53,942 nt of DNA. Origin: Thermoanaerobacter sp. A7A. GTDB lineage: Bacteria; Bacillota; Thermoanaerobacteria; Thermoanaerobacterales; Thermoanaerobacteraceae. Below the pieces are notes generated by a model, which worked only from the letters and a program-made list of their open reading frames with translations, was not told where the DNA came from and did no database searches. Location: NCBI RefSeq assembly GCF_000445185.1, contig NZ_AVAF01000115.1, positions 1 through 53,942 of the forward strand. Direction: 5' to 3'. Positions 34,801-42,954 of this stretch are shown here, in pieces. Each line of letters begins with the position of its first letter. Positions within the stretch are counted from its first letter, which is position 1. Made by a program: the position numbers and the translations under genes.

Positions 34801-35271
34801 AACCAAGAAGTGGTGATAGCGGGAGTCATAGCTACAAAGAAAATTAAATTTACAAAAAGTAATAATATGATGGCTTTTGTCACAATTGAGGACTTGTATG
34901 GAACTGTAGAAGTAATAGTATTTCCAACTGTATATGAAAAGTATTCCAGTATAATAAAAGAAGACAGCCCGGTTGTAGTGAGGGGAAAGGTTAGTTTAAA
35001 GGAAGAGGAAGAGCCTAAAATTTTATGTGATGAAATTAAGCCGTTGTCTCAAGCGATAGTGAAAAAACTTTATCTTAATTTGCAGGATTCTACAAAGATT
35101 GAGATTGTTAAGCAAATATTACGTAAAAATCCTGGTAATATGCCGGTAGTTCTAAAGCTTAATAGTAAAAAATTATTGGTTGCTAATAGAGACTTATGGG
35201 TAGATGGAAGTAGGGAATTAATTAAACAATTGTATGCTGTTTTAGGAGAGGAAAATGTCAAAGTAGTTTGA
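31834..35271 (+). CDS. dnaE: DNA polymerase III alpha subunit DnaE
   Basis: 1145 residues. N-terminal PHP domain (HLHVHSEYSLLDGSC, ITDHGVMYG), the polymerase core with GPGRGSAAGSLVAY and the catalytic aspartates in PDIDSDFC (Asp395, Asp397), a tandem helix-hairpin-helix region, and a C-terminal OB fold (ATKKIKFTKSNNMMAFVTIE). The product is a replicative C-family polymerase; Firmicutes also have PolC, so DnaE extends primers on the lagging strand. Start ATG 31834 is 11 bases after ytoI. Confidence 0.95.
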   Translation: MFVHLHVHSEYSLLDGSCRIKDLIAKTKELNMKAIAITDHGVMYGVIDFYKEAVAQGIKPIIGCEIYVAPRSMQDREYGIDNENYHLVLLAKDMTGYKNLMKIVTVASIEGFYYKPRVDREFLKEHSEGLIALSACLAGEVPSYILRGEYEKAKEAALFYDSIFGRGNFYLELQDHGILEQQKVNKELIRLSKETGIPLVATNDVHYLEKKDAKAHEVLLCIQTGKTIDDEDRMSFPTDEFYLKSPEEMENLFSCCKEAIENTEKITDMCNVEFEFNKTKLPKYDLPEGVDSYEYLRNLCYEGLYKRYKNPSKEVIERLDYELSVIKQMGYVDYFLIVWDFIKFAKDNGIMTGPGRGSAAGSLVAYTLGITNIDPIKYNLLFERFLNPERVSMPDIDSDFCYERRQEVIDYVVKKYGKDNVAQIITFGTMAARAVIRDVGRALNYPYAEVDVIAKMIPFELGMTIDKALSLNPELKARYENEEKVKQLIDISRSLEGLPRHASTHAAGVVISKEPLVNYVPLQKNEDSIVTQFPMTTLEELGLLKMDFLGLRTLTVIRDTIEMVEKNRGVTIDFDSMEYDDPKVYELISKGETEGVFQLESSGMKQFMAELKPKNLEDIIAGISLYRPGPMDQIPRYLANRNHPESIVYDHPLLKPILDVTYGCMVYQEQVMQIVRDVAGYSLGRSDLVRRAMAKKKMDVMEQERKNFIYGIVDEEGNVIVPGALRNGLDEATANKLFDEMLDFANYAFNKSHAAAYAVIAYQTAYLKRYYPVEFMAALLNSFVDNLDKIAFYVQICKKMGIKVLPPDINESDSYFTVVEDKIRFGLSAVKNVGLNMTMEIVSERERNGKFKSVVDFFERMQDSQLNKKAVESLIKAGAFSSFGVRRSQLLSVYDKLMENIKRNRNNNLNGQISLFGEVEQSHGVEFEFPDLEEFSKSRLLSMEKETLGLYISGHPLEEYVDDIPKITNATTLDFKVSEEEMFQPKLQDNQEVVIAGVIATKKIKFTKSNNMMAFVTIEDLYGTVEVIVFPTVYEKYSSIIKEDSPVVVRGKVSLKEEEEPKILCDEIKPLSQAIVKKLYLNLQDSTKIEIVKQILRKNPGNMPVVLKLNSKKLLVANRDLWVDGSRELIKQLYAVLGEENVKVV

Positions 35272-35354
35272 AATAGGCATTTGCAAATTTTTGAGTTGAT
35301 AACTGCAAAAAAATAGATTAAAATATAATTTAGAAATACTAAGGAGGCCGTTTT

Positions 35355-35552
35355 ATGTGGACGGTAATATACATGGCACAAAATATGGAGACAGCAGAAA
35401 AGGTCAAAGACGTTTTAACAAAAGAAGGTTTTTTGGTAAAATTGCGTCCACTTAATAAAAAAATAGACAAAAAAGGTTCTTATTGTGAGGTTTTAGTTCC
35501 AAAAGCAGAAGCTCAAGATGCGCAAAGCATTATTATTGAGTATGGCTTATAA
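35355..35552 (+). CDS. Small DUF2007-like protein
   Basis: 65 residues, start ATG after AAGGAGG. The pattern TVIYMAQNMETAEKVKDVL, then a Lys-rich turn and CEVLVPKAEAQDAQSIIIEY, fits the DUF2007 ferredoxin-like fold (beta-alpha-beta repeat) of putative signal-transducing proteins. Such proteins are sometimes labelled glutamate decarboxylase in databases; no such activity is plausible at this size. It sits between dnaE and pfkA in Clostridia. Function unknown. Confidence 0.72.
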   Translation: MWTVIYMAQNMETAEKVKDVLTKEGFLVKLRPLNKKIDKKGSYCEVLVPKAEAQDAQSIIIEYGL

Positions 35553-35628
35553 TTTTTTGCCCGAAAGGGCTGCTTTAACGAAAATGGGACAAGTAAAGTC
35601 CATGTGGGATAAAATGAGGAGGTAGACT

Positions 35629-36594
35629 ATGAAGACGATTGGTATACTTACAAGTGGTGGAGATGCACCAGGGATGAACGCAGCTATAAGGGCTGTGGTA
35701 AGGACAGGAATTTATTATGGGCTTAAAGTAAAAGGTATTATGAGGGGATATGCAGGCTTAGTAGAGGATGAAGTTATTGATTTAAATCTTTCTTCAGTAG
35801 GAGATATATTGCAAAAAGGCGGTACTATTTTGAGAACTGCTAGATGTGAAGAATTTAAGAAAAAAGAGGTGCGCAAAAAAGCTTACGAAACCCTTCAAAA
35901 ACATGGAATAGAAGGTCTCGTTGTAATTGGAGGAGATGGCTCTTTTAGAGGAGCACAGCTTTTGAGTGAAGAATGGAATGTAAATACAATTGGAATTCCA
36001 GGTACAATTGACAATGACATACCTTGTACAGATTATACAATAGGTTTTGATACAGCTTGTAATACTGTTATTGATGCAATAAATAAAATAAGGGATACTG
36101 CTACTTCCCATGAGAGAGCAAATATAATAGAAGTGATGGGAAGAAATGCGGGTTACATTGCTTTGTATGCTGGTCTAGCTGGTGGAGCGGAGATGATTAT
36201 ACTTCCTGAAGTGGAATGGAGCATCGATGAACTTTGCGATAAAATTACTTACGGGATAAAGAGAGGAAAGCTTCATCATATAATTGTCCTTGCAGAAGGA
36301 GTTATGAGCGCTCCAGAACTAGCGAAAATGATTAAAGAAAGGCTACCAAAATTGGACTTAAGGTATACTATTTTGGGGCACATTCAAAGAGGTGGAGCTC
36401 CTACAGTGATGGATAGGGTATTGGCAAGCCAAATGGGAGCAAGAGCAGTGGAGTTGCTTTTAGAAAATAAAACCAAGAGGATAATAAGTATACGAAACAA
36501 TCAAATTGTAGACGATGATATAGATGAAGCCCTTTCCATGAAAAAGGAGTTTAACAGAAAACTTTATGAGCTCAGCAAGATATTGTCTATATAA
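35629..36594 (+). CDS. pfkA: ATP-dependent 6-phosphofructokinase
   Basis: Commits fructose-6-phosphate to glycolysis. 321 residues, the usual size of the bacterial allosteric enzyme. Motifs: [16 protein letters not shown] (ATP loop), GGDGSFRGA with Gly-Asp at the ATP site (ATP rather than PPi type), the catalytic [16 protein letters not shown], and HIQRGG. AATGAGGAGG precedes the ATG. It lies 22 bases before pyk, forming the typical glycolytic pair. Confidence 0.96.
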   Translation: MKTIGILTSGGDAPGMNAAIRAVVRTGIYYGLKVKGIMRGYAGLVEDEVIDLNLSSVGDILQKGGTILRTARCEEFKKKEVRKKAYETLQKHGIEGLVVIGGDGSFRGAQLLSEEWNVNTIGIPGTIDNDIPCTDYTIGFDTACNTVIDAINKIRDTATSHERANIIEVMGRNAGYIALYAGLAGGAEMIILPEVEWSIDELCDKITYGIKRGKLHHIIVLAEGVMSAPELAKMIKERLPKLDLRYTILGHIQRGGAPTVMDRVLASQMGARAVELLLENKTKRIISIRNNQIVDDDIDEALSMKKEFNRKLYELSKILSI

Positions 36595-36616
36595 ATAAAT
36601 TTTAGGGAGTGAAGGT

Positions 36617-38368
36617 ATGCGCAGAACAAAAATAGTGTGTACAATAGGACCTGCCAGCGAAGACTATAATATACTGAGAAAATTAATTGAGAAAGGTATG
36701 AACGTTGCTCGATTGAATTTTTCTCATGGAGATTTTGAAGAGCATGGGGCAAGAATTGACAATATTAAAAAGATAAGAGAAGAATTAGGGTTACCTGTTG
36801 CTATTTTGTTGGATACTAAAGGTCCAGAGATAAGGACAGGAAAGTTTAAAAATGGCGGAGTGGAATTAAAAGAAGGACAAACTTTTGTCATTACGACAAG
36901 AGATGTATTAGGAGACGAAACTATATGCAGTGTATCCTATAAAGGGTTGCCTCAAGATGTGGAAAGAGGTAGCCGCATACTAATTGACGATGGGTTAATT
37001 TCTCTAAAGGTTACTGATGTTAAAGGAGAAGATATAGTTTGTATTGTAGAAAATTCTGGTCCTGTAAAAGACCATAAAGGAGTAAATGTTCCAGGAGTAA
37101 AACTCAATCTTCCTGCTTTGACTCAAAAAGACGTAGATGATATAGAGTTTGGAATTCAAAAGGGCATTGATATGATTGCCGCTTCTTTTGTTAGAAAAGC
37201 AGCTGATGTTTTGGCAATAAGAAAACTTTTAGAAGAAAATAAGGCAGAGCATATTTTAATTATTGCCAAAATAGAAAATCGCGAAGGAGTAGAAAATATA
37301 GACGAAATTATAAAGGTTTCAGATGGAATAATGGTAGCAAGAGGAGATTTAGGGGTTGAGATTCCTCTTGAAGAAATACCAATCGTTCAAAAAATGATTA
37401 TACAAAAATGTAATAAAGCAGGGAAACCGGTAATTACTGCAACTCAAATGTTAGACTCTATGATGAGAAATCCAAGGCCTACAAGAGCAGAAGTTACAGA
37501 TGTAGCAAATGCTATTCTAGATGGTACAGATGCTATAATGCTATCAGGGGAGACAGCTCAGGGTAAATATCCTGTAGAAGCTTTTGAAACAATGGCAAAG
37601 ATTGCAGAAAAGACAGAGGCTTATGTAGGATATAGAGATATCATTGATAGAAATATTGATACAAATGTTTCTATTACAAATGCTATAAGCCATGCAACTT
37701 GTACTACTGCAAGAGATATAGGAGCAGCTGCTATAATAACTTGTACTAAATCTGGTTATACGGCGAGAATGGTATCAAGGTACAGGCCTCAAGCTCCGAT
37801 TATTGCTACTACTCCAAGCGAAAGTGTTGCAAGGAAACTCTCTATAGTCTGGGGAGCATATCCTTTAGTTACAGAAGAGGTTTCTACTACAGATGAAATG
37901 ATAGATGTTGCAATACAAAGTGCTTTAAATGCGGGACTTATAAGAAATGGCGATATCGTAGTAATTTCTGCAGGAATTCCTGTAGCTATGACAGGTACCA
38001 CCAACATGTTGAAGGTACATATAGTAGGAGATGTTTTGTTGAGAGGAATAGGTATAGGTTCTAAGGCTACTACAGGTGTTGTATGTGTTATTAATGATAT
38101 CAGCAAAGATAAAGATAAATTTAGAGAAGGCGATATAATAGTAACTGCAAAGACAGAAAGAGATTTTATGCCTCTTATAGAGAAAGCTTCTGCTATAATT
38201 ACAGAAGAAGGAGGGCTTACTTCTCACGCAGCTATTGTGGGATTAAACTTAGGAATTCCTGTAGTTGTAGGTTGTGAAGGAGCGACTTCTAAATTAAAAG
38301 ATGGCATGACTGTAACGGTTGACACAGTTAGAGGATTTGTGTATAAAGGAATTGTAAATATTAAATAA
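36617..38368 (+). CDS. pyk: Pyruvate kinase with C-terminal PEP-utiliser domain
   Basis: 583 residues against about 470 for the minimal enzyme. The N-terminal kinase has RTKIVCTIGPAS, LDTKGPEIRTG, AKIENREGVENI and VARGDLGVEIP, with MTGTTNMLKVH further on. The last 110 residues are a mobile PEP-utilising domain with TEEGGLTSHAAIVG, as in Bacillus and Geobacillus pyruvate kinases; its His normally carries phosphate in related enzymes but its job here is unclear. Last gene of the pfkA-pyk unit. Confidence 0.96.
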   Translation: MRRTKIVCTIGPASEDYNILRKLIEKGMNVARLNFSHGDFEEHGARIDNIKKIREELGLPVAILLDTKGPEIRTGKFKNGGVELKEGQTFVITTRDVLGDETICSVSYKGLPQDVERGSRILIDDGLISLKVTDVKGEDIVCIVENSGPVKDHKGVNVPGVKLNLPALTQKDVDDIEFGIQKGIDMIAASFVRKAADVLAIRKLLEENKAEHILIIAKIENREGVENIDEIIKVSDGIMVARGDLGVEIPLEEIPIVQKMIIQKCNKAGKPVITATQMLDSMMRNPRPTRAEVTDVANAILDGTDAIMLSGETAQGKYPVEAFETMAKIAEKTEAYVGYRDIIDRNIDTNVSITNAISHATCTTARDIGAAAIITCTKSGYTARMVSRYRPQAPIIATTPSESVARKLSIVWGAYPLVTEEVSTTDEMIDVAIQSALNAGLIRNGDIVVISAGIPVAMTGTTNMLKVHIVGDVLLRGIGIGSKATTGVVCVINDISKDKDKFREGDIIVTAKTERDFMPLIEKASAIITEEGGLTSHAAIVGLNLGIPVVVGCEGATSKLKDGMTVTVDTVRGFVYKGIVNIK

Positions 38369-38370
38369 AT

Positions 38371-38402
38371 AAGACAAGATTTTCTCTTGTCTTTGTTTTT
38401 TT
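38371..38402 (+). terminator. Terminator of pfkA-pyk
   Basis: AAGACAAGA and TCTTGTCTT pair over 9 bp around TTTTC, then TGTTTTTTT. Confidence 0.88.
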
Positions 38403-38419
38403 AAGGAGTGATTTAAATT

Positions 38420-38836
38420 ATGCATGTATGGGATGCCGAGGTAAGGGTTCGATACGGAGAAACGGACAAAATGGGTATAGTTTACTATTCCAATTATTTT
38501 AATTGGTTTGAAATTGGCAGGACGGAGTTTTTTCGCTCTTTGGGGATGTCCTACAGAAGCTTAGAAGAAAAAAATGTAATGCTACCTGTAATTGACGCTC
38601 AGTGTAGATATTTTTCTTCTGCTTTGTACGATGACCTCATAATAATACGAACACGATTAGAATTTGTGAAAGGAACTCGTCTTAAATTTTTATATGATAT
38701 AATACGCAAAGAGGATAACAAACTTTTAGCACAAGGTTATACAGAGCATCCCTTTACAAATCTTGAAAAAAAGCCTATCAATTTAAAAAAAGTAATGCCA
38801 GAAGTTTATGAAATGCTTGCAAAATGCTGTGATTAA
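38420..38836 (+). CDS. YbgC-type acyl-CoA thioesterase
   Basis: 138 residues of the 4-hydroxybenzoyl-CoA thioesterase group. It has the signature VRYGETDKMGIVYYSNYFNWFEIGR in two parts: the catalytic Asp in ETDKMG and the YSNYF helix start. Two other hotdog domains are encoded in this window (9069 and the YtoI C-terminus), but this one is a different subfamily. It starts 51 bases after pyk, beyond a terminator, so it may have separate transcription. The substrate is unknown; short-chain acyl-CoA is likely. Confidence 0.88.
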   Translation: MHVWDAEVRVRYGETDKMGIVYYSNYFNWFEIGRTEFFRSLGMSYRSLEEKNVMLPVIDAQCRYFSSALYDDLIIIRTRLEFVKGTRLKFLYDIIRKEDNKLLAQGYTEHPFTNLEKKPINLKKVMPEVYEMLAKCCD

Positions 38837-38908
38837 AATTTATAAAAAATGGTATAAAATACTATTAAAATGAGTTATAATAAATAATAGGGTAACCGAT
38901 TTTTTCTC

Positions 38909-38940
38909 AATACACTTTCTAAGTGTATTTTTTCTTTTTT
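38909..38940 (+). terminator. Terminator after the YbgC-type gene
   Basis: AATACACTT and AAGTGTATT pair over 9 bp around TCT; the tail is TTTTTTCTTTTTT. Confidence 0.85.
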
Positions 38941-38947
38941 ATTCATA

Positions 38948-38959
38948 ACAAACGTTTGC
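38948..38959 (+). promoter_or_regulatory. LacI/CcpA-type operator of the glucoamylase gene
   Basis: ACAAACGTTTGC contains the perfect 10-bp palindrome CAAACGTTTG. It overlaps the -35 box of the promoter below and shares the CAANCGNTTG core with the amylase operator at 19144. Confidence 0.6.
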
Positions 38960-38984
38960 ACAAATTTATGATTTGAGATAAAAT
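38956..38984 (+). promoter_or_regulatory. Promoter of the glucoamylase gene
   Basis: TTGCAC (38956-38961), 17 bases, TAAAAT (38979-38984). The transcription start would be about 20 bases before the ATG at 39012. Confidence 0.65.
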
Positions 38985-39011
38985 AGAGATATAAGACGGA
39001 GGTGTTATTAG

Positions 39012-41126
39012 ATGAATAGAAAAATTGTAGCGATATTATTTTTAATAATTTTTTCAATAACTATTTTTTCAGGATGTTCTTCTGATGTTTCTTATGTAAA
39101 AATTCAGCACTTAACTGCTAATGAAGCACCACAGGCACCTGGCAAAGAGGACACTTGGGCATCTGCTCAAAAACAAGGCATTGGAACTGCAAATAATGAT
39201 GTTTCAAAGGTATGGTTTACTTTGACTCATGGTGCAATATCAGAAGTTTACTATCCCACGATTGATATGGCTAATAGCAAATTTTTAAAATTTTTAGTAA
39301 CTGACGGAAAAAGTTTTGTTTCTGATGAGACAAAGGATACAGTGAGCAAAGTGGAGAAACTCAACACTAGGTCTTTAGCATTTAAACTAATAAATACTGA
39401 CAAACAAGGAAGATATAAGATTACAAAAGAGATATTCACTGATCCTAGAAGGAATTCTGTTATTATGAAGACAACATTTGAAGCATTGAAAGGGAATGTA
39501 AAAGATTATAAACTTTATCTTGCTTATGACCCTCATATTGCTAATCAAGGTAAATACAATGAGGGGTATGTTATAAAGGCAAATGATAAGGAAATTCTTA
39601 TAGTACATAGAGAAAAAATATATTCAGCTTTGACAACTGATGTAAAATGGAAAGGGTATTCTATAGGATATAATCAGGTGAATGACCCGATATCAGATTT
39701 AGAAAAAAACAAAACTATGACACAACATTTTGATAAGGCAAGAGGGAATATTATTGAAGGAATAGAGATAGATTTAAGCGATAAGACAGAGTTTAAAACA
39801 GTGCTTTCTTTTGGAGAAAGTGAAGAGGAGGCAGCAAAAACTGCTTTGAGTACATTAAAGGACAATTATGATAAAATGCTTGGCATATACATTGCTGAGT
39901 GGAATAAATACTGTGATGGGCTTAAAGATTTTAAAGGAAAAGCTAATGAGTTATACTACACGAGTATGATGATTTTAAAAGCCAGTGAAGATAAGACTAA
40001 TAAAGGTGCCTACATTGCTTCTCTTTCAATTCCATGGGGTGAAGGTCAAGGAGATGAAAATAAAGGGGGATACCACTTAGTTTGGGCAAGGGACTTATAT
40101 CACATTGCGAATGCTTTTATTGCAGCTGGAGACAAAGATTCTGCTAATAGAGCCTTAGACTTTTTAACTATGGTAGTAGAGAAAAATGGGTTTATTCCAC
40201 AAAATACCTGGATAAATGGGGGGCCTTATTGGAATGGCATTCAAATGGATGAGCAAGCAGACCCTATAATACTGGCATATCAGCTAAAGCGGTATGATTT
40301 GTATGAAAAATTGGTAAAACCTCTTGCGGACTTTATTACAAAAATTGGCCCCAAAACAGGGCAAGAAAGATGGGAAGAAGCAGGGGGATATTCACCTGCA
40401 ACAATGGCAGCTGAAGTTGCGGGACTTGTATGTGCTGCGGACATAGCAAAACAAAATAAAGATATGGAAAGTGCCCAAAAATATTTGGATAAGGCTGATA
40501 AATGGCAAAAGTTAATTGATGAGCTGACTTATACAACAAAAGGACCGTATGGAAATGGACAGTATTACATAAGAATAGCAGGACTACCGGATCCAAATGC
40601 AGACTTTTTAATAAGCATCGCTAACGGTGGTGGAGTCTATGACCAAAAGGAAATTATAGACCCAAGTTTTCTTGAATTGGTGCGGTTGGGAGTAAAACCT
40701 GCCAATGACCCTAAGATATTAACCACTATTTATGTAGTAGACAACCTCATAAAAGTTAATACTCCAAAAGGTCCTTGTTGGTATAGGTATAATCATGATG
40801 GCTATGGAGAGCCTTCTAAAACAGAACTATATCATGGCACAGGTAAAGGAAGATTATGGCCTCTTCTTACTGGTGAAAGAGGTATGTATGAAATAGCGGC
40901 AGGTAAAAGTGCTGATGAATACCTTAAGGCAATGGAGAATTTTGCAAATCAAGGCTATGTGTTGTCTGAGCAAGTTTGGGAAGATACAGGACTTCCTACA
41001 GATTCTGCATCGCCTCTTAACTGGGCCCATGCAGAGTATGTAGTATTGTTCGTTTCAAATATAGAGCATAAAGTTGTAGATATGCCTCAAACAGTTTATG
41101 ATAGATATGTGTTAGGGAAAAAATAG
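39012..41126 (+). CDS. Lipoprotein glucoamylase (GH15)
   Basis: Surface exo-enzyme releasing glucose from starch ends. 704 residues; lipoprotein signal ends at TIFSGC with Cys22. An N-terminal beta-sandwich of about 270 residues (bacterial glucoamylase N domain, with WFTLTHGAISEVYYPTID) is followed by the (alpha/alpha)6 barrel. Active-site parts: HLVWARDLYH, RWEEAGGYSPAT (acid Glu) and SPLNWAHAEYV (base Glu). It resembles the glucoamylases of Thermoanaerobacterium and Caldanaerobacter. It stands alone with its own operator and promoter. Confidence 0.93.
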   Translation: MNRKIVAILFLIIFSITIFSGCSSDVSYVKIQHLTANEAPQAPGKEDTWASAQKQGIGTANNDVSKVWFTLTHGAISEVYYPTIDMANSKFLKFLVTDGKSFVSDETKDTVSKVEKLNTRSLAFKLINTDKQGRYKITKEIFTDPRRNSVIMKTTFEALKGNVKDYKLYLAYDPHIANQGKYNEGYVIKANDKEILIVHREKIYSALTTDVKWKGYSIGYNQVNDPISDLEKNKTMTQHFDKARGNIIEGIEIDLSDKTEFKTVLSFGESEEEAAKTALSTLKDNYDKMLGIYIAEWNKYCDGLKDFKGKANELYYTSMMILKASEDKTNKGAYIASLSIPWGEGQGDENKGGYHLVWARDLYHIANAFIAAGDKDSANRALDFLTMVVEKNGFIPQNTWINGGPYWNGIQMDEQADPIILAYQLKRYDLYEKLVKPLADFITKIGPKTGQERWEEAGGYSPATMAAEVAGLVCAADIAKQNKDMESAQKYLDKADKWQKLIDELTYTTKGPYGNGQYYIRIAGLPDPNADFLISIANGGGVYDQKEIIDPSFLELVRLGVKPANDPKILTTIYVVDNLIKVNTPKGPCWYRYNHDGYGEPSKTELYHGTGKGRLWPLLTGERGMYEIAAGKSADEYLKAMENFANQGYVLSEQVWEDTGLPTDSASPLNWAHAEYVVLFVSNIEHKVVDMPQTVYDRYVLGKK

Positions 41127-41197
41127 CGGGGATGTATTATCCTCTATATTTTTTTGCTATATAAAGGTATAATAATTGTGAAGGAGGCGTTTTTGAA

Positions 41198-42565
41198 TTG
41201 CACGACATAAAAGTAGGGGAAAAATACGAGGTATATATTGACAATATGGCCCATGAAGGCCAAGGAGTTGGAAGAATTGAAGGAGTGGCTGTCTTTGTAG
41301 AAGGAGCATTGACAGGAGAGAGGGTCGTTGCACAAATAGATAAAATTTCCCAAAATTACGTTATAGGTCATGTAGTAGAAATATTAGAAAAGTCTCGCGA
41401 TAGAGTAGAACCTTTATGTCCTTATGCAGATAAGTGCGGTGGCTGTTCTTTACAGCATTTAAGCTACGAAGGGCAGTTAAAATATAAAACACAAAAAGTC
41501 AAAGACAATTTAGAGAGAATAGGCAAAGTGTATACAAAAGTCCACGATACCATAAGGATGGAAAAGCCTCAGCGGTATAGAAATAAAGCACAATTTCCAG
41601 TTGGAATGGTTGAAGGGAAAGCTGCTGTTACAGGTTTTTACGCTCCTCGTTCTCATGACATTGTGCCTGTGGAAAGTTGTATGATACAGCATGAGATTAG
41701 TGATGAGATTGCTAGGATTGTAAGGAATTGGATTAGAAAATACAACATATCTGTATATGACGAAAAAACAGGAAAAGGTCTGATAAGGCATATTGCCACA
41801 AGAGTTGCTTTTAAAACTGGGGAAGTTATGGCTGTTATTGTGATTAATGGAAAGGACATACCATATAAAAAACAACTGATTGATGCTTTAAAAGAAGAGA
41901 TAAGGGGGCTTAAAAGTATAGTAATAAATATTAATACCAAAAAAACTAATGTGATTATGGGGGAGGAAAATATAACTATTTACGGAAGCGATAACATTAT
42001 TGACTATATAAAAGACATAAAATTTGAAATATCCCCTTTGTCATTTTTTCAGGTAAATCCTGTTCAAACAGAAGTCTTATACGGAAAAGCCCTTGAATAT
42101 GCTGATTTAAAAGGTGAGGAGACTGTAATAGATGTGTATTGTGGTATAGGGACTATATCTTTGTTTGCAGCACAAAAGGCAGCCTTTGTCTATGGTATTG
42201 AGGCTGTCCACCAAGCAGTGGAAGACGCAAAGAGAAATGCTTACATAAATGGCATTAAAAACGTGGAATTTATTTCAGGGGATGCGGAAAAAGTAATGCC
42301 TGAGTTGGCTGATAAAGGAGTCAAAGCAGATGTAGTTATAATGGATCCTCCAAGAAAGGGCTGTGATACATCTGTTTTAGAAGCAGTTATAAAAATGAAT
42401 CCGAAAAAAATTGTATACGTCTCTTGTAATCCTTCTACATTAGCACGAGATTTAAGATATCTTGAAGACAATGGATACAAAACGATAGAAGTTCAGCCTG
42501 TTGATATGTTCCCTTATACGTATCATGTGGAAAGTGTGGCATTGGTGTTGCCTTCAATTTTTTAA
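41198..42565 (+). CDS. RNA 5-methyluridine methyltransferase (RlmCD/RumA type)
   Basis: 455 residues. N-terminal TRAM domain (VGEKYEVYIDNMAHEGQGVG), a 4Fe-4S motif (CPYADKCGGCSLQHL), the SAM-binding VIDVYCGIGTISLFAA, the base-binding MDPPRKGC, and the catalytic cysteine in YVSCNPSTLARDL. It methylates uridine in 23S rRNA; in Bacillus one enzyme (RlmCD) does both U747 and U1939. Start TTG 41198 is chosen because AAGGAGG lies ten bases upstream. TATAAT at 41168-41173 may be its -10. Confidence 0.92.
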   Translation: MHDIKVGEKYEVYIDNMAHEGQGVGRIEGVAVFVEGALTGERVVAQIDKISQNYVIGHVVEILEKSRDRVEPLCPYADKCGGCSLQHLSYEGQLKYKTQKVKDNLERIGKVYTKVHDTIRMEKPQRYRNKAQFPVGMVEGKAAVTGFYAPRSHDIVPVESCMIQHEISDEIARIVRNWIRKYNISVYDEKTGKGLIRHIATRVAFKTGEVMAVIVINGKDIPYKKQLIDALKEEIRGLKSIVININTKKTNVIMGEENITIYGSDNIIDYIKDIKFEISPLSFFQVNPVQTEVLYGKALEYADLKGEETVIDVYCGIGTISLFAAQKAAFVYGIEAVHQAVEDAKRNAYINGIKNVEFISGDAEKVMPELADKGVKADVVIMDPPRKGCDTSVLEAVIKMNPKKIVYVSCNPSTLARDLRYLEDNGYKTIEVQPVDMFPYTYHVESVALVLPSIF

Positions 42566-42570
42566 AGATA

Positions 42571-42614
42571 TATCAAATTAAAGGAGGGTATTAAACCCTC
42601 ACATTAATTTGATA
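42571..42614. repeat. Two-tier hairpin in the convergent gap after the methyltransferase
   Basis: An outer stem TATCAAATTAA/TTAATTTGATA encloses an inner stem GAGGGT/ACCCTC. A few A rather than T follow on the plus strand, so termination is possible but not shown. It separates convergent genes. Confidence 0.5.
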
Positions 42615-42677
42615 AAAAATTATTACATCATTAACTGATTTAAAATTTAAAACTAAGATATTACATAAAGAAAATTT

Positions 42678-42872
42678 TTATTTTTTTGTTGAACATGTAT
42701 TAATGCCAAATAAGGCATATAATGGGCAGAAACCAAAAGCAGCTGTTAATATTGGTACAAGTCCTATTAATCCCAAAAATCTTAGGTTACTATGAACTAA
42801 AAACAACAGACTCAACAAAGCTATTCCTATTATATATCTGATTATTTTATCAATTTTTCCAATATTTTTCAT
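42678..42872 (-). CDS. DUF2892 membrane protein
   Basis: 64 residues with two hydrophobic helices (about 12-28 and 32-52) and the family end GFCPLYALFGINTCSTKK with its two Cys. DUF2892 domains often accompany rhodaneses and sulfur or redox stress genes. AGGAGG lies 8 bases before the ATG. The promoter has a Crp/Fnr-type site, and the regulator encoded just upstream is the likely activator. Confidence 0.82.
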   Translation of the reverse strand: MKNIGKIDKIIRYIIGIALLSLLFLVHSNLRFLGLIGLVPILTAAFGFCPLYALFGINTCSTKK

Positions 42873-42913
42873 TTTTATAACCTCCTCGATTTATTTTTCC
42901 TATCTTGATATCT

Positions 42914-42954
42914 ATTATACAAGACTATAAAATTTAATTCAGTGACAAAGTCAC
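42914..42954 (-). promoter_or_regulatory. Class II-type promoter with Crp/Fnr-like site upstream of the DUF2892 gene
   Basis: On the minus strand TATAAT (42919-42914) lacks a good -35. GTGAC-N3-GTCAC (42954-42942) has its centre at 42948, 34 bases from the last base of the -10, i.e. near -41, the classic position for a Crp/Fnr activator touching polymerase. The palindrome includes the stop codon of the regulator gene. Confidence 0.55.

Noticed and set aside
35355-35552. Glutamate decarboxylase label for the 65-aa protein
   Set aside because: The protein is far too small, with no PLP lysine context; the pattern fits DUF2007.
35559-35570. GCCCGAAAGGGC hairpin before pfkA as a regulatory element
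   Set aside because: Only four base pairs with a GNRA-type loop; too little to claim, and no T tract.
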